Source: Lomentospora prolificans (lineage: Eukaryota; Ascomycota; Sordariomycetes; Microascales; Microascaceae). From it: a stretch of DNA of 64,000 nucleotides. Shown here in pieces: positions 35,393 to 45,512 of the stretch. The notes under the pieces were generated by a model that had not been told where the DNA came from, ran no database searches, and saw nothing but the letters and a program-made list of their open reading frames with translations. The stretch spans positions 4,774,001 to 4,838,000 of the forward strand of contig JARFXM010000004.1 of the NCBI GenBank assembly GCA_029532625.1, read 5' to 3'. Every line of letters begins with the position of its first letter. Position 1 is the stretch's first letter. The position numbers and the translations under genes were made by a program.

Positions 35393-38300
35393 GAGAGAGA
35401 GCTTGCACTGACTATAACTGCAGAAACTGTTCACCTTTACTTCAACACGGGATAGAGTACGGCTGGCCTTTACCATCTTGGCTGCTATGGCCGCTGGAGC
35501 CATCATGCCGATGAGTAGCATCGTCTTTGGTAAGTGCTGGGACTCGGGTTGGAGCGAACCACGCAGCACTGACATGCTCTAGGACGCCTGGTGACCGCTG
35601 CCACTTCGTACAATCCGACTACCACCGCGGCGAGCCACCGCGAACAGTTTAACAATGAAGTCCGAGAATGCGTGTAAGTGACCCTTTCCATGTCGCCCCT
35701 CCCTGACCACATCGAGGCTGATAAGCACAGGCTGTACATGCTCTACCTCTTCATCGGCAAGTTCGTCCTCTCCTACTGCGCAATGGTAAGCTAAGCCCAG
35801 CCCTTCTCCTACAAACCCCACCGCCCGTCCCATACGCACGCGGGCGCCTAGATGAGATCTCCTAACGACGTTCTTGCCGCTTCCAGCTCGGCTTCCGCAT
35901 GACCTCCCTCCGCATCTCCGCCAACCTCCGCCTCTCCTACCTCTCCACCATCCTCCCCCAACCCATCTCCCTCCTCGACGCCCTGCCCCCGGGCCGCATG
36001 ACGGCCATCCTCACCAACACCGCCAACACCGTCCAGCTCGGCATCGGCGAGAAGCTCGGCTCGCTCGTCACCTCCCTCTCCCTCGTCGTCGCCGCCCTGG
36101 CCATCGCCTTCTCGCACAGCTGGAAGCTGACCCTCGTGTCGGCCAGCGGGCTCGTCGTCATCGCAGTCACCTACGCGTGCGCCGTGCCGCTCATGATTGG
36201 CCGCATGAAGAGCGTCGAGGAGTCCGATATGGCGGCGGCGGCCGTCGCGGGCGAGGCGCTGGGGTCGGTGAGGATGGTGGCGGCGTGCGGGGCCGAGGAG
36301 AAGATGGCCCGGAGGTATGCTGGGTGGGTGAGGGAGTCGAGGAGGAGGGGGGCTGGGATGGGCAAGGTTGTCGCTGTGCAGCAGGGTGTTGGTGAGTTGT
36401 TTCTTTTCTTTTCTTTTTTTTTTTTTCTTTTCCGTGTCTTCTTTGCCCTTGCCGCCTTGCGGTTTGGGAGGAGGCATTGTTGGGCTGCGTTTTGCTGACG
36501 ATGTGATGCAGTGTTTTTTACAATCTACGCGTATGAGTCGAGGTTCACTTGAAGCCAGGTAGAGTCTGAGAACTGACGATATACTCGTAGGACTTACGCA
36601 CTCACCTTTTATTTCGCTATCAAGATGTATCTCAACTTTGAGATCCCCAACGTCGGCACCGTCGTCATGCAAGTCCCACCGAGATATCCTCTGCTCTCTC
36701 GCCCTCAAGTTTCCCCAAAGCTAACGCCCAGCCAGCGTCCTCATGTGCACCATGTTAATCATCGCCTCCGTAAGCGGCCTCGCTGCTCCCATCTCGGCAG
36801 CCATCCGCTCCTCCATCGCCGCAACCGCGCTCTTCAACGGCATCGACATTCCCAAGCCGGATCTCAAGGGGAAGAAGGACCCCGAAGTCTCGGCCACCGG
36901 CGACATTGTCCTCACCAACGTCAATTTCACCTACCCCGCTCGCCACGACAGCAAGGTCCTCATCATGGTCAATCTTAAAATTCCTGCTGGAAAGACCACG
37001 GCCATCGTGGGGCCTTCTGGCTCAGGTAAGAGTACGATTGTTGGGCTGATCGAGAGGTGGTATGAACTTGACGGAGACTGGAAGACCAATATGAAGGTAC
37101 GAGAAATTAGCTCCAAAGCGTCTGTGTACATATATACATATGTATATATATACGAATGCTGACCGGGAACCTCAGACGTATTGGTTCCGCAACGGCAAAA
37201 TTACTTGCGGGGGTGTCGACTTGAAAGACATGGACATTAGATGGTGGCGATCCCAGATCGGTCTGGTGCAGCAGGAGCCGTTTCTCTTCAACGACACCAT
37301 TCAAAAGAACATCGAGTACGGTCTCGTCGGCACGGTTTGGGAACACGAATCCGAGGATATAAAGCTCTCCCTCGTCAAGAAAGCCTGCCGAGAAGCCTTT
37401 GCCGACGAGTTCATCTCCCGGCTCCCAGACGTAAGTCTTCGTCCATTCTCTTCGTTCCCTAATCTTTATTTTTATTTTATTATTCTTTTTCCTTCCTTGG
37501 CCAGCCCTACTTTTCTTAGGACTGGAACTAACACACCTTTTCCTCCAGGGCCTCCAAACCAACGTCGGCGACTCGGGCATCAAGCTCAGCGGCGGCCAAC
37601 GCCAACGCCTCGCCATAGCCCGCGCCCTCATCCGGCAGCCCAAGATCCTCATCCTCGACGAGGCCACCAGCGCCATCGACGTGCGCAGCGAGCAAATTGT
37701 GCAAGAGGCGCTGGACCGCGCCAGCCGAGGGCGCACCACCATCACCATCGCCCACCGCCTCTCGACTGTGCGCAGGGCCGACAACATCGTCGTGCTGGCC
37801 AAGGGCAAGGTCGTGCAGCAGGGTACGCACGACCAGCTGATGGCGCAGCCCGGCGGCGCGTACTGGAAGCTGGCGACGGCGCAGAAGATGAACCTCGGGG
37901 ACGAGGAAGGGGAGGATGGCGAGGACAAGTATCGGTGGGTGAGGAGCCTGGAGAGGGTGAGCTTGGCCGAGATGCTGATCTTGGGAGATAAACATAAGAA
38001 TTTGGATCTGATGGAGTCGGATGGGACGACGACGAGTGGGGAGACCAAGGACGGCGTCGAGGACTACGTGCCCAAGGGCTTCTTTGGGAGCTTTGGCACT
38101 TTGATTGTTGAGCAGGGGAGGAAGTGGCCTTGGTATATGGCCTTGCTCTTTGGAGCTCTGGTGGCAGGAGGCAAGTTTAAACATTCACAAATTCCATCTC
38201 CACGATCAACCGGCAATACTAACCATGCTACTTCGACCATAGCCTGCACCCCGATCCAAGCCTTCCTCTTCGCCAAGGCCCTCTCCGGCTTCTACCTTTG

Positions 38301-40309
38301 GGGAGAAGCCCTGCGAAGACACGTCAACTTCTGGTGCACCATGTTCACAGCCCTTGCCGGTGCCGTCGGAATCGGCTACTTTATCCTCGGCGGCTCCGCA
38401 ACCGCGCTCGCGTTTGTAAGATGCTCTCTCTTCCCCTCCCCCAGCAACGGCCTCGCTAACAAATGAGCTCAGAAAATCACCGCCACCTACCGCAAAGAAT
38501 ACTTCAAAAACATCATCTCCAAACCAATCTCGTTCTTCGACGACGAAGCCAACACCCCCGGCGCCCTCACCGCCCTCATCGCCACAGACCCCACCCAGCT
38601 CCAGCAGCTCCTCGGCACAAACATGGGCTTCGCCCTCATCTCCGTCCTCGCCGTCACCGGCTGCATCATCCTCTCCTTCTGCTTCGGCTGGAAGCTCGCC
38701 CTCGCCGCCCTCGGAGGATCTCTGCCCCTCGTGCTGGCCGCGGGATTCTTCCGCATCCGCTACGAGTCCAACTTTGACAGGAGCAACAAGACGGTGTTTG
38801 GCGAGAGCGCGCGGTTCTCTACCGAGGCTATCGGGGCCGCGAGGACCGTGACCGCGTTCACAATGGAGGAGGGCATCTTGGACAAGTACGAGGGCTTGCT
38901 CAATGCGCATCTGGATAAGGCGTGGAAAAGGGCTAAATACTCGACTTTGGTGTTTGCGGCCAGCGATGGCATGCCGCTGCTGTGCATGGCTTTTATGCTA
39001 TGGTACGCTCACCAAAAGAACTCCTTTTGCGTCCTGTTTCTATGCTGACCATGTTTTTAGGTACGGCGGAAAGCTTCTTGCCGAGGGAGAGTACACCACC
39101 TTCCAGTACCTCGTCGTGTACATCGCCGTCGTCCAGGGGGGCATGGCCGCCGGTCAATGGCTCAGCTTCGCGCCCAACATCGCGCAGGCCACGGCCGCCG
39201 CGAACCGCATCCTCGCCTCGAGGTACCCCGGGCAGGCCCACGATGGCAAGTCTGCTCGCGACGATGAGGCTGATGACAAGGCCTTTGAGGCTGGTGAGGG
39301 AGGCGAGTCGCAAAGGGGCGCCAGTATTGAGTTTTCCAATGTTTGGTTCCGGTATCCTACTAGAGAGGCACCGGTACTGAACGGTCTGAATCTTACGGTA
39401 TCATTGCTCGATCCTATCATTTTTTGTTCGTTTCCACGGTTCTAACAGCAGGTAGATCAAAGAAGGCCAGTTTGCAGCCATCGTCGGAGCCTCGGGTAAG
39501 AAATATTCTCAGCATATTCCAAGCAAACTTACTAACATACTACCCCTAGGAACCGGAAAGACGAGCATAATATCCCTCCTCGAAAGGTATACCACATCCC
39601 AAGGCCGCCCCCATTAGAAAAAGACCCTGTTCTAACCCCTCGCCGTCCCCAGATTCTACACCGTCAACGCCGGCGCCATCTATCTAAATAACACCGACAT
39701 CTCCACCCTCCCCGCCTCAACCTACCGCCGCCACATCTCCCTCGTCGCTCAGGAATCCGCCCTCTTCAGCGGTACCATCCGCGAGAACATCCTCGCCGGC
39801 ATTCCCGACCCGTCCTCCGTCTCCGACGCCGCCCTTCACAAAGTCTGCGCCTCCGTCGAGATGCACGACTTCATCATCTCCCTCCCCGAAGGCTACGAGA
39901 CCCGCGTCGGCAACAAGGGCATCCTGCTGTCGGGGGGTCAGAGGCAGCGCATCGCCATCGCGCGCGCCCTCGTACGCGAGCCCAGGCTCCTGCTCCTCGA
40001 CGAGGCCACCGCGAGCTTGGACTCCGAGGTGGAGCGGGCTATCCAAAAGGTCTTTGAGAGGATGAAGGGCGCGCGCACGATGGTCGTGGTGGCGCATCGC
40101 TTGGCGACGGTGCAGAATGCCGATGTGATTTTTGTGCTGGGCGACGGTGTTGTTTTGGAGAAGGGCACGCATGCGGAGTTGTTGGCGAAGAGAGGCGCGT
40201 ATCATCGCATGGTAAGTTTGGCATCGTACCCCGCCCCCCCCGCTTGTCCTGGGTTCGTGGAGACTGACGTTTTGTTTTGTAGTGTATCGCGCAGGCGTTG
40301 GATCGGTGA
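34560..40309 (+). CDS. Full-size ABCB (MDR1/P-glycoprotein-type) ABC transporter
   Basis: ATP-driven exporter, layout TMD1-NBD1-TMD2-NBD2, probably in the plasma membrane. I join 18 exons (first three 34560-34770, 34829-35313, 35424-35529; last three 39550-39586, 39653-40211, 40283-40309), about 1496 residues. NBD1: Walker A GPSGSGKS (about 609-616), LSGGQ (735-739), Walker B ILILDEAT (755-762). NBD2: Walker A GASGTGKT (1287-1294), LSGGQ (1394-1398), LLLLDEAT (1414-1421). Before TMD1 lie about 230 residues rich in P, A, S and G. Two introns are GC-AG (36669-36735 and 38171-38242), and exon 36512-36530 is only 19 nt. The N-terminus is uncertain: the frame of exon 2 has no ATG, so an upstream exon must supply it, and the donor I use (GTGCCT at 34771) is weak. 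Position beside the synthase and hydrolase suggests product export or self-protection; this is inference. Confidence 0.9.
35346..35402. repeat. (GA)n repeat inside an ABC-transporter intron
   Basis: Nearly pure GA dinucleotides with GGA interruptions, lying within the intron 35314-35423. Confidence 0.9.
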
Positions 40310-40771
40310 TGCAGTGGGATTGTCGGGAGGTGCTGCTGTGTACGAGCTATGATGGTGCGTGCGGTTGGTCTGCAAGTGTAAGTAAGAGAGGAGCAGTGAC
40401 TGCAGAACCGCATCGGGGTGGAGGAGAACATTTAAACATGGGGATGCTAAGCTATGATTTGAATACGCTATGCAAGTTAAAAACCATAGAAAAAGATTCA
40501 ACGAATTCATGAATTTCAGCAACATATATCAATTTCTTGTTCAATCTTTGCCGCATAAAGGAGATGGCCGTTTCCTGGTATCATCCGAGTTCGTCCAACC
40601 GTTGCACTAGAGAGGGATCCAGAGACATGTAAAGACCTACTCTAAAACTCCGTTTCCATGCAAGTACCCTAGAGAAGTGATAGAAGTGATTGCGGGACTA
40701 CGAAACCCGGTACGAGCTGGAATCAATCGTTAGCCGAGAGACGTCAGGGCGGGAGAAAGGTGCTGGGCATC
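40310..40771. other. Convergent intergenic region
   Basis: 3' flanks of the transporter (plus) and the DUF3237 gene (minus). Nothing recognised. Confidence 0.6.
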
Positions 40772-41656
40772 TCACTCTAAGATCAACTCATTTCCCTTCC
40801 ACACGCCCGATCCTATCCATAGTCCCAAGTTCACAGTCTCAGCATACCTCGGGTCGTCCGTGCGAAGCGACATGACCATGCGAAATGTATAGCTTTTGGA
40901 GTCGTCCATGTCCCCTTGTAGTATCGTCTCTAAAGAACCGGGCAAATATGAGATATAGCCCCTTGTCCGTAGTTCGAGCCTAGATACTTGGTTAGATGAG
41001 TTGCCATGCTTGGGGACGTATCAACAGACTTGGCAGGCGACTCCTCATCCGTCACGAGCTCAAAAGCAGTATCGACCCTTGACCTCGTCCTCTCCATCAA
41101 CTTCGAAGGCTGAAGATCGTGCCCACCGACCTATACATCGTTAGTCTGGCCTTGGTGTGACGCACCCAACACACCATCACACATCACTCACCCTCACAAC
41201 CCCCCTCCCAAAAGACCCAGCCCACGTCCCGTTCTCTACGACGGTCAACTCTTTCGCGCCCCCATCATCCGAAGAAACCTTGCAGAGCTCCTTCCTCAAC
41301 TTAACAGCCAACCGAAAGTCCATCTCCAGGCTGGGCGTAGGTAAAAAGATATTCGGGTGCGGCACCCCGAGCCGGGACCTCGCGATCCTCTCCATCTCGC
41401 TTTCGTGCGTCAGCGACGAGCGGGGCGGTGTGGGGATGTGCGAAGATGCGTCGCCCATGGTTTCGGATTCGGGACTGCTGGCGCCCTGCCGGCGTTGCCA
41501 ACCGTCGTGGTGACGGGCTCGTACGACTTCTGGGTGTTTGGTAAAGTCGTCCTCGGCAGTAAGGAGCCAGTTGGTATCCCAGTCCCTGCTGCTTCTCCTC
41601 CGGCGTTCCTGGAGTAGTTTGGCCGCTCCTTGGGCGTATTGTGTAGGGCTCGACAT
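40772..41656 (-). CDS. DUF3237-domain protein
   Basis: Three exons (41656-41192, 41130-41030, 40979-40772) give 257 residues. The first 95 residues are charged and probably disordered (ERRRRSSRDWD, GWQRRQG). The DUF3237 barrel then follows in its usual order: SLEMDFRLAVKL, ENGTWAGSFGRGVV, GGHDLQPSKL, SRVDTAFELVTDE, LRTRGY, SYTFRMVMSLRTDDPRYA and NLGLWIGSGVWKGNE. DUF3237 proteins are small beta barrels of unknown biochemical role, common in fungi and sometimes near secondary-metabolism genes. Intron 2 (41029-40980, 50 nt) uses an unusual GTCTGT donor but has a good CTAAC branch point, and removing it restores the family sequence. The protein stops just after GNELILE, slightly shorter than the VIYxAYRV-type end I expect, so the C-terminus may be truncated or differently spliced. 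Confidence 0.72.
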
Positions 41657-44529
41657 ATGGATTCGTGAAACTGTGAAGTATGCCCAGGGCAGAGTGAGGT
41701 AGTCAAGGAATTACAAACTCGTGGTTTTCAAGTACGCAGCGCAGAGTTGAGCGCTTAACTATCGATATCAGGGAAGTACGGTATTCTTAAAAGGTACCAA
41801 CAATAAAGAGGAGAGCAAAGAGAGGAGAGAGAGGGAAAAGATCGGCAATCTAACCAACTGACAGGCGTAAGAAGCACGCCTTGTGTGCAGGAGAGCGTCG
41901 AAGGGGGTTCGTCTCCGCAAATCGTTTGTACTGGGGCCAACTTGTGTATAAGTCGTCGTCCATCACCTGGTGCTTTTCCTTTCTCCACTCGGAGATTCTA
42001 TATTACCGGATTTAACGGGTAAGAAGAGCATGGCGTATCTGAGGACGCCACCACGGCTTCGGGAGAGGTTGTGGCATATAAGTGTCCGCCGGGCGTCCAT
42101 CTAAGCGCAAGGGGGGTCCATGAGGCGAGGCCCGCCTGGCCATGGATTCCGACGACGTGGGCCCCAAGCTCGGTTCCGTTAGGTTTAGCGCAGAAGTCTT
42201 AAAGCTCTTCCTTCAAAAGGCGGAATGAAGCCCCTCCCTTTGCACGCGCCCCGCGCCCACTCCAGCCGCCTATCGCATACCCTCGCCGAGGAAAGAAGAA
42301 GTGTCGCCATGTAAGCCCACGCGGACGTCCTATTTCCTTACTTTTGCGGGCGCGAAACGGACGCCACAATTCCGCGGTCGGGGACAGAGAAAAATCCAAT
42401 CAGAGAAAAATTGGGAACGGCTGCGTCTGGGGGAAAGGGCTAGGCCCCACAGAGCGAATCCCCGCTTGTCTTCGGATGGACTATCAGCCCGCAGCTCCGA
42501 TTTTGCACCACCAGCTTTACACCCAGGTTCTTGAGCTTCGTATGGCTCGCTTTGTATTCACGCAGCCCTCTCGTTATATTTGCATAAAAGTGCCATAGAA
42601 TGTAGCTCATAATTGGTCGCATGCGCCATTTGCAGTCAAATGGAACGCAACAGATCGTGCTGGGTTATACCGAAGGCTGGAGCTCGATGGGAGGAAGAGC
42701 CTCCGGAGTGATCCGCCGAACCAGGCAAATGAGGCGCCCTCCATTGGAACCCTCTTGGCCAGCCCCCAGTCTGTGTGGCTGCAAATCCCCATTTGGGCAA
42801 AAGAGCGGGCATCGGGGGCCTCTGCGCATGGCCAGCCAGCTATCCAATAACAATTTCATGGCGGATCCAACGGTCAAATTGACTGCTCCGGTGATGTGTG
42901 TAACCCAAGCCATAATCTCGTCGGGTTCGAACCACCAGAAACCAAGGCCGGCGTGATTCTGGGCCGCCCGTCATTCCTTTATCGGCCGAAACGGCCATGG
43001 GCGTTGAATCTGTTCTTCCGCCATTCCGGCACTAGGCGCTGAGACCAGTGATTGCTGGCCAGCTGGCCAGCTGACCGGCTCGTTTGCCCCCTGTCGCTGT
43101 CGCGCTGGATGCTTCTTTCCTTGGGAATGACCTTCTAGAATGGAACAATGGAGACGGACCAGGAACAACAATACTCCCTTCCCTCCCTCTCGCCGTTTTC
43201 ATTCACGCCCAGTATTAGATCAGTGTCCTCACTCACTACCCGAGCTCCCGCAAGCATTGCCGTAGCCCATTATCCTCCCATCTCTCAGCATGAGAGACAC
43301 CCTTACTCAATCCTCATGTCCAGGGTGACCAAGCCCGAGCTAAGCACGACAATCTTCCACTCGAGCATCGAGGCATTGGCGCGCAGTGAATCCCTGTTTG
43401 AAACCCACTGGATAGTCAGTCATTAAACTTCGATGCTTGGCAACCCATGATCTAAACTCGCTCCCAAACGCGCCACGACTCACCGCCCCGAGACTGCGGG
43501 GATTACAAACAGTGGCTATTTTTGAGCCGTTCCGACAGTCCCAGTGCCGCGGCTTCCGAGCCGCACGCAATCCATAACATCCTGGTCTATCACGGAGGAA
43601 CAACCGCGTCGAGAAATAGGATTTGAAATCACCTTCTTCAGAATCATCAGCGGCGTCTCTATGATTATCTCCTGCGAGGCGGTGCGAAGGAACAGGAAGG
43701 AAAGGTCATAGAGCGCACCGTAGAATCAACCTTGGCTATCATGGACTATTTCCGTTCTTCACTCTTCATCCATCATGGTACTAAGAGTGTGTGCCGAGCC
43801 CAATTCCCGCACGTTGAAAACGGCAAATCTATCTTGGCCGCCATCCACAATTCGGGCCGCCGTATGGGTAAGACAGACAAACTCATTGCCGACATCTTTC
43901 TACAACCCCGTAGTGGACAGCACCTAGGGGACGCGCGGGCAACAAGTGATCCGAGACATAACACTTCGCTCACGACTCATCCGGCAGCCAAAGTTCACGT
44001 ACTTGAAAAAGTTCAAACACTCCCATTTTTGAATCCCAAACCATTTTAACCCAGATAACCATGGACCAGATGGAGACATAAAGAATGCTAGACATCGAAT
44101 CTGCCAAATGCAATTGAAAAAAAGTTGTAAGAGGGGTCCATAGGACAATGAAAGGAAAGACAAGGGTGTGTCGAATATAAAGAAGTGAAGCAGCTTCATA
44201 TAGCGCCAACCTTCCGTGCTGTAAACTTCCTCGTCGCCGATGTTGCACGACCCGTCACAAGCAGGAAAAAAAAAAAAGTGCGGTAGCTCTCACCGCCGTG
44301 CAAACCAAAGAAAGTTCGACGAAGCATGTAGAAATGGCGAATCGAAGAAGGGCAACGTCGTTAAGTACGGCAGGTACGTAAACTACATCAGAGAAGTGAA
44401 CATCGTAACAATAGGTCTTTACATGTGCGAAGGCAGTGCGTGTGCCACCGCTCCACAGACATTGGAAGACCGGTAGACTCCTCCAATGCCTATCTCAAGA
44501 TTCATTCTTTTTCTATTCAGTGCTCCATC
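41657..44529. other. Intergenic region
   Basis: 2.9 kb between the divergent start of the DUF3237 gene and the 3' end of the CAP gene. I see no gene with family support. A 102-codon open frame from ATG 43741 has no recognisable features. A nested GCTGGCCAGCTGGCCAGC palindrome lies near 43053-43070. Confidence 0.5.
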
Positions 44530-45512
44530 TTAAGCGAGGACAACGGCGTTGCCCTTAGGAGCCTTGACGTTGGTAGCGTAGGCGCCGGGAACGTTGCCTA
44601 GTAACAAGGGCGTTAGTACGGGCGGTACTCTAGGAGCGTCATCACACTTACCAGCAGGGCCGTAGTTGCAGACGGCGAACCAACCCCTCATGCCGCTGGC
44701 AAGCTGGCCAGGTTCGCAGAAGGAGATCGCGCAACCGATAGTAGTGGTGCTGGACCAGACAATCTGGGAAAGGTGACCCCACTTCTCGAAGTTGGTCATG
44801 TCGGGGTTGGCGCCGAAGCTGGGGTACCAGTCGAACTCGTCGTTGTACCAGAGGCCAGTGATGGCACGCTGGAGTGCTTCAGCATCGCCGGGAAGAGAGC
44901 CAGTGGAGGCAGACATGGCAATGTTCTGGCCATAACCACCACCGCCGATCTTACTGTCGAAGCGAGTCATGTTAGCATTAGAGCTTTACACACAAGACAA
45001 TGACAAAGATTCACTTACGTGTCGTGACCATAGTTGCAGGTGTTGGCGAGCTGCTGGGCGTACGAAGCAAGATTGCTATCCCAGGTGACAGCGGGGGCAG
45101 AATGGTTGGTGCGGTGGATGTTGTGGGCGTTGAGGGAAGCCTCCTGGGCGGAACCGGCAGGGGCGGCCTGAACAACCTCGGGCTGGGTCTGCTGGGGAGC
45201 AGCCTCGGGCTCCTCTGCCTCGACAACAGGCTGCTCGACAGGCGTCTGGACAACGGGCGCAGGGGCCTCCTCGGGCTGCTCAACGACAGGCTCGGCTACG
45301 GGAGTGGGCGAGGGTCTGGCGATGTTCTCGAAGACAACGAAGGCCTTCTCGGGAGTGGGCTGGGCTCCGAGGTGGGTAGCAGGAGAACCATCGGGGTAGA
45401 CGTAGGCGGTGACGGTCTTGACCTCAAGCTCGGTAACGAGAAGACGCTTGTTAACCGGGCTGGCGAGAGCGAGCATGGCATTGGCCACGGCAAGGGCGAG
45501 AGTAGCCTTCAT
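44530..45512 (-). CDS. Secreted CAP-superfamily (PR-1/SCP/TAPS) protein
   Basis: Three exons (45512-45019, 44953-44652, 44597-44530) give 287 residues. An N-terminal signal peptide (MKATLALAVANAMLALAS) is followed by about 45 residues and then a Pro/Glu/Val/Gln-rich linker (about 65-120). The CAP domain runs from about 130: NAHNIHRTNHSAPAVTWD (CAP start, first His), NTCNYGHD, GYGQNIA, LWYND, then KWGHLSQIVWSSTTTIGCA (signature) and FAVCNYGPAGN. All expected Cys positions appear present. Fungal PR-1-like proteins bind sterols or fatty acids and help virulence or detoxification in some species; the role here is unknown. It is the last accessory-type gene before an 8.5-kb gene-free stretch. Introns are GT-AG. 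Confidence 0.92.

Noticed and set aside
42915..42945. tRNA T-loop-like sequence GGGTTCGAACCACC
   Set aside because: No matching A box, acceptor stem or D arm could be found at the right distance on either strand.
43741..44049. 102-codon open frame
   Set aside because: No recognisable domain, no neighbour context, and unremarkable length for chance in non-coding DNA.
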